Shown piece by piece: positions 21,811 to 29,500 of a stretch of DNA of 64,000 nucleotides (positions are counted from its first letter, which is position 1; each line of letters begins with the position of its first letter). The notes under the pieces are model-generated. The model saw only the letters and a program-made list of their open reading frames with translations, ran no database searches and was not told the DNA's origin. The position numbers and the translations under genes were made by a program. Origin of the DNA: an uncultured Bacillota bacterium (GTDB lineage: Bacteria > Bacillota_I > Bacilli_A > RFN20 > CAG-826); assembly GCA_949293555.1 (NCBI GenBank), contig CASFDV010000002.1, forward strand, positions 42,210 through 106,209. The letters run 5' to 3'.

Positions 21811-22815
21811 ATGATAACTAAATTCGATGGTAAGGTCTTCCTGATTACCGGCGGGACCGGCTCCTTCGGCCATGCGATGGTCGACCGCCTTCTTACGGTC
21901 GGCCCGAAGGAAATTCGCATCCTTTCCCGCGACGAGAAGAAGCAGGACGACATGCGGAAGGCCTACGGGGACGACCGGCTGAAGTTCTACATAGGGGACG
22001 TCAGGGACCTTTCCGCGATCGACGGGGCGTTCCGCGGGGTGGACTATGTGTTCTCTGCGGCGGCCCTGAAGCAGGTCCCTTCTTGCGAGTTCTACCCGAT
22101 GGAGGCGCTCAAGACGAACGTCATCGGTAGTGACAACGTGATCACTGCCTGCGTCCATAACCACGTGAAGAAGGCGGTGTTCCTCTCGACGGACAAGGCG
22201 GCCTATCCCATCAATGCGATGGGGATGACAAAGGCTCTCATGGAGAAGAACGTTGTTGCCAGGAGCAGGCAGATGCTGGAGGGCGACACCGTGCTTTGCC
22301 TGACCCGCTACGGGAACGTGATGGCTTCCCGAGGGTCCGTGATCCCTCTCTTCGTTGATCAGATCAAGTCAGGCAACCCCATTACGGTGACGAACCCCGA
22401 GATGACCCGCTTCATGATGACCCTCGAGGATGCGGTCGAGCTTGTCCTTTATGCCTTCGAGCATGGGGAACAAGGCGATCTCTTCGTCCAGAAGGCTCCT
22501 GCGGCGACGATCAGGACGCTCGCCGAAGCGGTCCTGTCCTTCTATCCGGAGAACAAAGGGATCGACTACATCGGGACGAGGCACGGGGAGAAGCTCTTCG
22601 AGACCCTCGTCACCCAGGAGGAGATGCTCCGCGCGGCGGATGAAGGAAACTTCTTCCGGATCAAGTCCGACAACAGGGACCTTAACTACGGGAAGTACGT
22701 CGAGCACGGGATGGGGCATGTCGAGATTCCGGAAAGCTATACGTCCCACAGCACGACAAGGCTTGACGTCGAGGGCATGAGGAAGCTCCTGCTCAAGCTG
22801 GAGATGTTCCGGTGA
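21811..22815 (+). CDS. fnlA: UDP-GlcNAc 4,6-dehydratase/5-epimerase, UDP-L-FucNAc pathway
   Basis: 334 residues. Extended short-chain dehydrogenase of the CapE/WbjB/FnlA group. NAD(P) motif GGTGSFG at residues 14-20; catalytic region STDKAAYP (126-133) and M137-x3-K141, in which Met replaces the usual Tyr as is normal for this group. It converts UDP-GlcNAc to the 4-keto-6-deoxy-L-sugar that FnlB reduces. Followed by fnlB with a GTGA stop/start overlap. Confidence 0.93.
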   Translation: MITKFDGKVFLITGGTGSFGHAMVDRLLTVGPKEIRILSRDEKKQDDMRKAYGDDRLKFYIGDVRDLSAIDGAFRGVDYVFSAAALKQVPSCEFYPMEALKTNVIGSDNVITACVHNHVKKAVFLSTDKAAYPINAMGMTKALMEKNVVARSRQMLEGDTVLCLTRYGNVMASRGSVIPLFVDQIKSGNPITVTNPEMTRFMMTLEDAVELVLYAFEHGEQGDLFVQKAPAATIRTLAEAVLSFYPENKGIDYIGTRHGEKLFETLVTQEEMLRAADEGNFFRIKSDNRDLNYGKYVEHGMGHVEIPESYTSHSTTRLDVEGMRKLLLKLEMFR

Positions 22816-23933
22816 AGAAAATCCTCATCCTCGGCGGCAAGGGGTTCGTGGGGAGGTTCCTCGCCCTTTGCGTGAAAGAGCAGGGAGGCGAGCCTCTCGT
22901 ATACGACCTTGGCCAAAGCGAGGACGAGCTTCTTTCTTTCTATGGCCAAGCTGACTTTGTGATCGACGCGCATGGTCTTAATCGCTCGGAGGACTCTTTC
23001 GAGTTCTTCCGGGTGAACGTGGACCAGACGATCCGTTATGCTTCGATGGCGAAGGAGCAGAAGATCCCTTACCTCTTCCTTTCCAGCATCCAGGCCGGGA
23101 ACGGGACGCCCTACGGAGAGTCCAAGCTCCGGGCGGAAGAGGAACTGGAGAAGTTGGGGGACAAGGCTATCCGTTATGTCAGGCTCTCCAATGTCTTCGG
23201 CCCTACTTGCCGTCCCGGGTATAACTCGGTGATCGCCACGTGGGCGGACGCCGCTGCCCGGCGGAAGACGGATGAGATTGCCTTAAATCTGTCGTCAAGG
23301 GATCGAGTGCTTCCTCTCCTTCACGTTGGTGATCTTGCTGAGATAGTCGTTTCTATGCTGATGGGTTCTGGTCTAGATGGCATTCAGGCAAGCGTCGACA
23401 AAGCTGTTTGGAATGTTCCCCTTGAATCGGTTTGGAAACTTTTCATTCATTTGGCCAGCTTGGACCAGGAGACTGACCCTTTGGTTGGCCTCTCTTCCTT
23501 AGGGATTGCCGCATCTGTGCTTGAACGTCTCTATGGGACGTTCCTCTTCGCCCTTAAGGAACCTCTCGTTCTTGTCCCTGATAACCACACGGACGCGAGA
23601 GGGTCCTTCTCCGAGCTTATGAAGGGAGGCTTTGGTGGAGAATGCCAGGTTTCATGGAATACAGTAAACCCTCGATTTGAAAAAGGGGGGCATTATCACC
23701 ACCACAAGATTGAGCGGTTCTCCTTCATGGGTCCCAAAATGAGGCTTTCCTTAGAATCCTGCCTCCAAGCCGAATACTGGTCGAGCTCCGTGGTCACGGA
23801 TCGCCTCTGCTCCTATGACATTCCGCCCTTTGTGTGTCATTCATTTCGGAACGAAGGGGCGGAAACCCAAGGGGTGGTAATCTGGTGCTCTGAGAAGTTT
23901 GACCCAAGTGATAGTGATACTTATGGTCGTTAA
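22812..23933 (+). CDS. fnlB: UDP-4-keto-6-deoxy-L-sugar reductase with cupin domain, CapF type
   Basis: 373 residues. N-terminal NAD(P)-binding domain (GGKGFVGRFL near residues 7-16, and YGESKLRAEEEL in place of the classical YxxxK) and C-terminal cupin (about residues 255-373) with the metal-binding GGHYHHHKIE cluster. This two-domain design is specific to CapF/WbjC/FnlB. The GTG start at 22812 overlaps the fnlA stop. An A5G6 run at 23680-23690 lies in frame in the cupin and is noted only as a possible slippage site. Confidence 0.92.
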   Translation: MKKILILGGKGFVGRFLALCVKEQGGEPLVYDLGQSEDELLSFYGQADFVIDAHGLNRSEDSFEFFRVNVDQTIRYASMAKEQKIPYLFLSSIQAGNGTPYGESKLRAEEELEKLGDKAIRYVRLSNVFGPTCRPGYNSVIATWADAAARRKTDEIALNLSSRDRVLPLLHVGDLAEIVVSMLMGSGLDGIQASVDKAVWNVPLESVWKLFIHLASLDQETDPLVGLSSLGIAASVLERLYGTFLFALKEPLVLVPDNHTDARGSFSELMKGGFGGECQVSWNTVNPRFEKGGHYHHHKIERFSFMGPKMRLSLESCLQAEYWSSSVVTDRLCSYDIPPFVCHSFRNEGAETQGVVIWCSEKFDPSDSDTYGR

Positions 23934-25143
23934 GGAAAGGATTCGTATCTTCTTCCGGAAGGCCGGCGAATTCGTTTTCGACCGGCGCACCCTGCTTCTT
24001 TTTCTAGCTTCCATGATCGCTTTCCTGACCCCGTTCCTCGCTGCCTCAGGGAGCGAGGCGGCTTCTTCCGAATACTTGGCCACCCTAATTGCCCATGAAG
24101 CCACGGCAAACACGGAGTCCAAGGTCTTGAACGTGAACTACGCCACAATCCCTTCCGAGACTCCGGTTACTCGAGCGGAAGTATCAAGCCTTTGTTCTGC
24201 TGCACATACCGACAGCACTTATAAGTACGTAGAGATGGAATACAACGCGCGTGTCCTGGTCAACGAGAACATAGGGGACTATGTTCGCGTCGATTCATTC
24301 CAAGACCCAGAGACATCGCTCGTGCTTTCCAACGCATTCACGAATCACACGAATCCTAAAGGGGAGATTATCTTCGACGTTTTTGAACTGAAGCTAATGT
24401 TTCCCAAGACGAATACCGGATTTTCCGGCTTTGACAATTTCTGCTATATCCGCCAGGAAGACGCCGATTACCTGATACAAACAAGCGATGGTCTTTACCA
24501 GGATTATGAGGACTTAATTGATGAGCCTCTTCCTGTCAGGTTCCTTGGATCCGAGGCCTCCCTTGAGTGGAAAATCGCAAACATCATGTTTTCCGATAAC
24601 GAGGTCTATCGTCACTTTAATACTGTCATTGGTCCGTGGGCGCTTTGCTACATCTACCTTCCTTCGTATGAATGCTGCTCGTTCAATTTTGATTACGCGG
24701 GTTCTGTTAGGACGAATGAAGGTTACTTGGAGACTTATCGAGATCGTTTCGGAGGCAAGAACTTTACTATCGCTGTCACGACCCGTGACATTCTCGATAA
24801 AGATGCTAGTGCGGTTTTGGAAATCGAGGACTTGATCCTTGGGGCGGGAGACAAGGGATATCCCGCCCCTGTTACCTTGGCCATTAGTTTTGTTGCGCTT
24901 ATTCCCCTTGTTGTCTCGCTTGTTTTGCTGAGAAAGTTTGTATGCCGGCATGCGGGAGGGGTTGCCCTCATAATGATCGCAACCGCTTCCTGCCTTTATG
25001 AAGGGTTTTCTTTGTCCTATTTGGCGAGCCCTCTGAATGTCATATATTTCACAAGCCAAGGGATGCTGATCTTCCTTGTTCTTCTTCTTGCTGGCATCGG
25101 CACGCTGTTTCTTGTCCGTGTATCCGGAGGCAGGGAACCGTGA
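23923..25143 (+). CDS. Membrane protein with large ectodomain, unknown
   Basis: About 406 residues and not recognised. A basic N-terminus is followed by one membrane segment (about 22-42), then about 270 residues predicted outside with five or six cysteines (for example ECCSF) and many aromatic residues, then three or four membrane segments to the C-terminus. This layout suits a transporter accessory or a surface-assembly protein. The ATG at 23923 overlaps the fnlB end; the stop overlaps the next gene (GTGA at 25140). A+T-richer than the housekeeping genes. Its position between fnlB and a Wzy-like gene points to a role in the polymer pathway. Confidence 0.55.
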   Translation: MVVKERIRIFFRKAGEFVFDRRTLLLFLASMIAFLTPFLAASGSEAASSEYLATLIAHEATANTESKVLNVNYATIPSETPVTRAEVSSLCSAAHTDSTYKYVEMEYNARVLVNENIGDYVRVDSFQDPETSLVLSNAFTNHTNPKGEIIFDVFELKLMFPKTNTGFSGFDNFCYIRQEDADYLIQTSDGLYQDYEDLIDEPLPVRFLGSEASLEWKIANIMFSDNEVYRHFNTVIGPWALCYIYLPSYECCSFNFDYAGSVRTNEGYLETYRDRFGGKNFTIAVTTRDILDKDASAVLEIEDLILGAGDKGYPAPVTLAISFVALIPLVVSLVLLRKFVCRHAGGVALIMIATASCLYEGFSLSYLASPLNVIYFTSQGMLIFLVLLLAGIGTLFLVRVSGGREP

Positions 25144-26453
25144 AACTCTGGCTGAAAATGTATTGGCGCCGTTGCAATTGTGATAGGCAGGAGTTTGTTC
25201 TTCGCCTGTTTTTGCTTGCCATCCTTGGGCTCCTGTTTGTCTCGTTCCCTTGCATGAGCGGCATCCAGCCGTTCAACCTGATTCCAATCGCCATAAGCGT
25301 TGTGTTCGCGCTTCTCGCCTTTGCGTTCCTTTATTGGAAACGCCGCCTAGCGCTCACCCCAAGGATGGCTTCCCTTCTGCTTTTTTCCATCTATTCCGTG
25401 CTAATGACCTTAATTGGGTCGCGCGACTATTCGATGGTGTTCACTATCATTTCGAACGTTCTCATTTGCTGCGCGGTTGCTGAATATGTTTCCCTTACAG
25501 GAGATGGGCCGATAGCGTTGTTCCTGTATGCCGTCTCCATGCTGGTGTTTGGCGCAGTGTTTTGTGCCTTTTATTGGCAGGAGATCCTTTCTTTCAACAC
25601 GGAGAGGATTGGCGAGCTTTTTGGAAACCTGAATACGGTGGGGCTTCATTTCGTTCTCGGGGCAGCTTCGTTCCTCGGCCTTTCCTTGATGGGGAAGAGA
25701 AGGCTCCTTGTCTTCGCAATCCCCGGCATGGTTCTTGGGGCGCTTTCTTTCCTGACTGGATCCAGGGCCAGCCTTCTGATGTTCGCCCTCCTTGTCATCG
25801 TTTGGATATTTGTTCTTTTCCAAAAAAAAGTCTGGCTCTCCATCATCACGGTCGCGTGTTTGGCTTTGGTTGGCTTTGCAATCCTCTCGCTGCCCATGTT
25901 CGCCAGCATTCGTTCGCGCCTTGATGAGTTGATTACCACTTTTTTCGGCGGAGAAGGCGGGAATTATGATTATTCGGGCGTTCAAAGACTGAACATGATA
26001 TGGGACGGCCTCTTTCTTTGGACGAAGAATGCAATCTTCGGGTATGGGATGGGGTCCTTCGCTGCTCTTTCAGGCTACGGTACCTATTCCCACTCGACGC
26101 TCGTGGAGATTCTCTGCAACTCGGGAATCATTGGGCTCGTGCTATTCGCCTACCCGGTTCTTACTTCATCGTTTTTCTACAAGAACAATAGTTTCAGGCC
26201 TTTTGGCTATCTCTTTCTTATTGGGTGTGTCATCCCCTGTCTTTTCATAGGGATGATGATTTACTCAAAAGGTTTTTACTTCCTGTTCGGGGTGTTGCTT
26301 GGGGCCTATGAAAATTCCATTTCTGGCTTTGCCGGCTCGTTGGTGATTGAACGAAAGAAAAAAGGCTTCCTTCCATTCATCAAGAAGATTCCCACGAAGA
26401 ATCGCCTGTTTGCCCGAGTTTCGACGTTTGACAGGGGCATCGTTCGTCTATGA
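25140..26453 (+). CDS. Wzy/O-antigen ligase-like polymerase
   Basis: 437 residues, about eleven membrane segments. Shows the Wzy_C pattern: LTGSRASLLMFA, RLNMIWDGLFLW, FGYGMGSF and the loop motif YSHSTLVEILCNSGIIGL. The GTG start at 25140 overlaps the upstream stop. It is the second such polymerase-like protein in the locus; the first (16442) is longer. An in-frame run of eight A residues at 25822-25829 is present but does not break the frame. Substrate unknown; location in the cytoplasmic membrane. Confidence 0.75.
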   Translation: MKLWLKMYWRRCNCDRQEFVLRLFLLAILGLLFVSFPCMSGIQPFNLIPIAISVVFALLAFAFLYWKRRLALTPRMASLLLFSIYSVLMTLIGSRDYSMVFTIISNVLICCAVAEYVSLTGDGPIALFLYAVSMLVFGAVFCAFYWQEILSFNTERIGELFGNLNTVGLHFVLGAASFLGLSLMGKRRLLVFAIPGMVLGALSFLTGSRASLLMFALLVIVWIFVLFQKKVWLSIITVACLALVGFAILSLPMFASIRSRLDELITTFFGGEGGNYDYSGVQRLNMIWDGLFLWTKNAIFGYGMGSFAALSGYGTYSHSTLVEILCNSGIIGLVLFAYPVLTSSFFYKNNSFRPFGYLFLIGCVIPCLFIGMMIYSKGFYFLFGVLLGAYENSISGFAGSLVIERKKKGFLPFIKKIPTKNRLFARVSTFDRGIVRL

Positions 26454-27568
26454 TCCGAATGCTGTTTGTTGTAGGTTCCTTGGGAAGAGGCGGGGCAGAA
26501 ACTTTCGCGATGAAGCTCTTCCGCGCTTCTTTGGAGGAGGACGGCTTGACGATCGATTTTCTTTCGAGCCTTCCTGGAGTGTATGACAAGGAAATACGGG
26601 AAAGGGGGAGGTCCGTTTTCTATACAGGGACGAGATCGCATTCGCCGAAAGCGGTTTTTCAGTCGATAAAGAGCGTAGTGCTTTATGGGCGTTATGACTT
26701 TGTGCTTAAGTTCGCGGATTCATCTTTGTCCGTCCTGGATCTAATCGCGGCAAATCGGGGCGGGGCTAAGGTCACAGCCGTTCGGTCTATGAATTCGAAG
26801 GCAACTGGTTCTCCCTTTCTCCATGCCATACATCTTCTCTTGCGGCCCCTTCTCCGGCATTCGGCGGATATATGGATTGCTCCTTCTCGTGAAGCTGGCG
26901 CCTTCATGTTTGGCAAAAGAAACTTGTCATCGAACCATTTCCTTTTCTTGCCGAACGCCTTGCCGTTGGAAGAGTATTCCTTTTCTGAAAAAGCCAGGAA
27001 GGAGACGAGAGACAAGCTTCGCTTGGAGGAAGGCAACCTCCTTGTCGGTTTCGTCGGAAGGCTCACTGAGCAAAAAAACCCGTTATTTCTTGTAAGAGCG
27101 TTTTCTAAGCTCTGCGAATGGCGCTCAGACGCAAGGCTTGCGGTCGTGGGCGATGGCCCAATGAAAGAACCTGCAGCGAGGCTGGCGAATGAACTTGGCT
27201 TGGCGGATCGAGTGCTTTTCCTGGAACCGACCCACAATGTGAGAGCCGTATATTCGGCGATCGACGTCCTATGGCTCCCCTCGTTCTTCGAAGGGATGCC
27301 TAACGTCGTCCTCGAAGCCCAGGCCTGCGGGCTTCCATGTTTAGTTTCGGAGAACGTGACAAGGGAAGTTGCCTTGACTGAGCTTGTTTCTCACCTGCCG
27401 CTCGAGGAAAACCGCTGGGCGAACGGGACCGACGTTTTCGAGAAAGGGCATCGATCGGAACGGAGTTGTTCCGCATGTTCCGTTCTTGAACGGAAGGGAT
27501 ATGCAATCGGTGATTCGCTGAACGTGTTGGAGACTGCTGCCAGTGACATTTTGGAGAGGCTTGGATAG
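26450..27568 (+). CDS. GT4 family glycosyltransferase
   Basis: 372 residues, GT-B fold. N-terminal FVVGSLGRGGAET is the classic acceptor-domain start of GT4 proteins; the C-terminal part has VGFVGRLTEQKNPLFLVRAF, LAVVGDGPM, VLFLEPTHNVRAVYSAIDVLWLPSFFEGMPNVVLEAQACGLP with the expected E-x7-E region. Coupled to the Wzy-like gene by an ATGA overlap. After its stop the operon reads into an 800-base stretch without a recognisable gene. Confidence 0.88.
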   Translation: MIRMLFVVGSLGRGGAETFAMKLFRASLEEDGLTIDFLSSLPGVYDKEIRERGRSVFYTGTRSHSPKAVFQSIKSVVLYGRYDFVLKFADSSLSVLDLIAANRGGAKVTAVRSMNSKATGSPFLHAIHLLLRPLLRHSADIWIAPSREAGAFMFGKRNLSSNHFLFLPNALPLEEYSFSEKARKETRDKLRLEEGNLLVGFVGRLTEQKNPLFLVRAFSKLCEWRSDARLAVVGDGPMKEPAARLANELGLADRVLFLEPTHNVRAVYSAIDVLWLPSFFEGMPNVVLEAQACGLPCLVSENVTREVALTELVSHLPLEENRWANGTDVFEKGHRSERSCSACSVLERKGYAIGDSLNVLETAASDILERLG

Positions 27569-28375
27569 TCCTCCCTGCAGCGCTACGTGTCTCTTCGTTT
27601 ATCGGTCGATGCGGAAGGGCAGATTCGTAGAGAGTGTTCGGAATCTTATGTAAATGGATCTTGTGGGGCATGGGGATTCCCGTTGCCTCGCATCGTAGCA
27701 TCCGGCTGTTTGCCACCATCGCCCTGCCTCCGCCTCTCCGCGGCTTCGTGCTGGCGCAGGGACGCCGGGGCGACCATCTTTTTTGGAGCCTCTTCGGCCG
27801 CGATATGGACTCGCTTCTTGGGCGCCATCTCCAACCGCTTGCTGAAGGAACCGACACCGCCGTTCGCGCGGCCGAGCCGCCGGAGGCCAGGACGTGCCTA
27901 GCCTTCCCGAAACATACCGGCAGCACCGAGCACTTGTGTCTCCATTTGGCGGCAAAGGCCCGAAGGCCGTCCTTGCCTGCTCCGACCCGCCTTGTGAGTC
28001 GGTCGCTGGGCGATTGTGTTCGCTAACCGCTCGCGGGCCATGCCGATCGTGTTGGGTCCAGGGAGCGCTGGAGGGTCCTCTGACAGGCGCGTCCTTCGAG
28101 TCGCCCGATTTTCTCCCGTAGGGATCGTTCTTCTTGTAGCCGAGGAAGGTGATTTCCACTCCGGAGTCTACACAAGTGTGTGGTTATTCCCTTAGAGCGG
28201 CGGATTGTTTTGGAATTCTGTACTGCAGTGAATCCCCGGGGAGGCCGCAGGGGTTGGCATTGGAACAAGGTGGTTGAATGCTGCGCGCCGAGGCAATTTG
28301 GTTCCTATGTCCTATAAGTGGGGTACACATAAGGTTCCGGAGAGTCTTTATAATCAATTGCGTACACAATTAGTT
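27569..28375. other. About 0.8 kb without a recognisable gene, probably decayed DNA
   Basis: No frame on either strand gives a convincing protein: plus- and minus-strand frames of 60-190 codons exist, but they are rich in Arg, Ser, Pro and Ala and lack domain patterns. One minus-strand piece (about 28020-28150) has charged, coil-like text (LQEERSLREKIGRLEGRA) reminiscent of transposase leaders, but I could not assign a family or find terminal inverted repeats. The base composition is GC-rich in 27.7-28.1 kb, unlike the flanking A+T-richer glycosyltransferases. A TATAAT box lies at 28349-28354. Confidence 0.5.
28349..28371 (+). promoter_or_regulatory. TATAAT box and near-palindrome upstream of the G9 glycosyltransferase
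   Basis: TATAAT at 28349-28354 is followed by AATTGCGTACACAATT at 28356-28371, an inverted repeat with one mismatched pair, and then the ATG at 28376. The arrangement would place the palindrome across the transcription start, where a repressor could bind. No -35 box is obvious. Confidence 0.35.
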
Positions 28376-29481
28376 ATGAGCAACTTTAGTGTTATTTATA
28401 TATCTGATTACGCAGCGCCTTACCCGGGGTCGTTCATCAACTCGTTCTTAAGGCTGCGCGAACGCGTGATGTCCGGGGGGGGGTCGTCCTATGGGCTTTT
28501 CCGGAGGAAGCGGCATCTCGTGATTGGATAAGGAAGGTCCGGGACACAGGGGACGTTGTATCGTTTTATCCTCGAAAGAGCCTAGCTGGTTTGCGGATAG
28601 TTGCCAAAGGTCTTCTTGCCCAGGCAAAGGGTATGAAGACCATCGTTCACATGAACTTTTTAACTTCTAAACAGGCATTTGCTTTGCGTTGTTTAGGCTC
28701 CACTGGGTTTGTGTATCACGTCCATTCGAATCCTCCTGCAAGGCCTTTTCTCGCTCGCTTTGGCAAGAAGATGCTTTTTGATCCCGGCACTCGATTTCTT
28801 TGTCCCTCCAGGTATACGAAGGAGAGGGCAGAAAAAGAGCTGGCCTTCAGGCGTTCTCGCTGCTTGGTGGTTCCCAACGCAATTGATTTCGAGAGCCTAT
28901 CCGAGGATTCCATTGCCAAGGACCTGCCTGTTTTGTCCCCTTGCAAAGAGAAGAAGCTTTTGCTCTTTGGGCGGGACCCTCTGCTTAAAGGGTTGGACAT
29001 TGCGATCAAGTCGGCGTTGGGCCTGAGGCGGTCTGGTATTGCCGTAAAGATCTTCGTTCCCGCTCCCTCCAATAGCGCTTCCCTTACAACTTTTCTGAAG
29101 GGCATTGAACCAGATGACGATCCGGTTGTGGAGCTTGTAGCGCCTTCTAAGAATGTGTCGGGTTACATCTTGTCCTCTGACCTGGTTCTGGTGCCTAGCC
29201 GGGACGAGACATTCAATTACACAGTGCCGGAGTCTTTGTTCCTGGGCAAGGCGGTTCTCGTATCCGACATTCCCCCTTTCAGGGAGTTTGGGTTACCGGA
29301 AGAAATGGTATTCCGAAGCGGGGACGTCCAAGACTTCTCCTTTAAGCTTAGCAATCTTCTGATGAACCCTCTCGATAGCGGAACAATCTCGAAACTTTGC
29401 CATATGGTAAGTCAAAGGTTCTCGATTGATGTCTGGTCTTCCAGAATCATTGAGCAATACCGTCTCTTGGCGACCAGGTAA
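28376..29481 (+). CDS. GT4 glycosyltransferase, out of frame at a G9 tract (possible phase-variable OFF state)
   Basis: From the ATG at 28376 the first 33 codons (MSNFSVIYISDYAAPYPGSF onward) look like a GT4 N-terminus, then nine Gs (28475-28483) lead into a frame that stops at 28529-28531. The frame one base away continues VVLWAFPEEAASRDWIRKVRD and runs open to 29481 with a complete C-terminal GT domain (LLLFGRDPLLKGLDIAIKSA, LVLVPSRDETFNYTVPESLFLGKAVLVSD). With ten Gs the protein would be 368 residues, the normal length. So the gene is intact apart from the tract: either slipped-strand phase variation or an assembly error in a homopolymer. Convergent with wzx. Confidence 0.8.
28475..28483 (+). 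repeat. Homopolymeric G9 tract inside a coding region
   Basis: Nine consecutive G residues at codons 34-36 of a glycosyltransferase. A tract of 7 or 10 Gs keeps the two halves in one frame; 8 or 9 do not. It is the longest G run I found in the window. Confidence 0.9.
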
Positions 29482-29500
29482 TTTTTAAACCCCAGCACGT

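Noticed and set aside
23680..23690. A5G6 run in fnlB as a frameshift or slippage site
   Set aside because: The frame is intact and the run encodes the conserved metal-binding segment before HYHHH, so it is explained by protein constraint.
25822..25829. A run of eight A residues in the second Wzy-like gene as another phase-variable site
   Set aside because: The gene is in frame through the run and complete; A8 is modest and there is no sign of an alternate state.
27599..28159. A 186-codon minus-strand frame in the gap upstream of the G9 glycosyltransferase
   Set aside because: Residue content is random-looking (Arg, Ser, Pro, Gly), no start signal and no family resemblance; two other frames of similar length overlap it.
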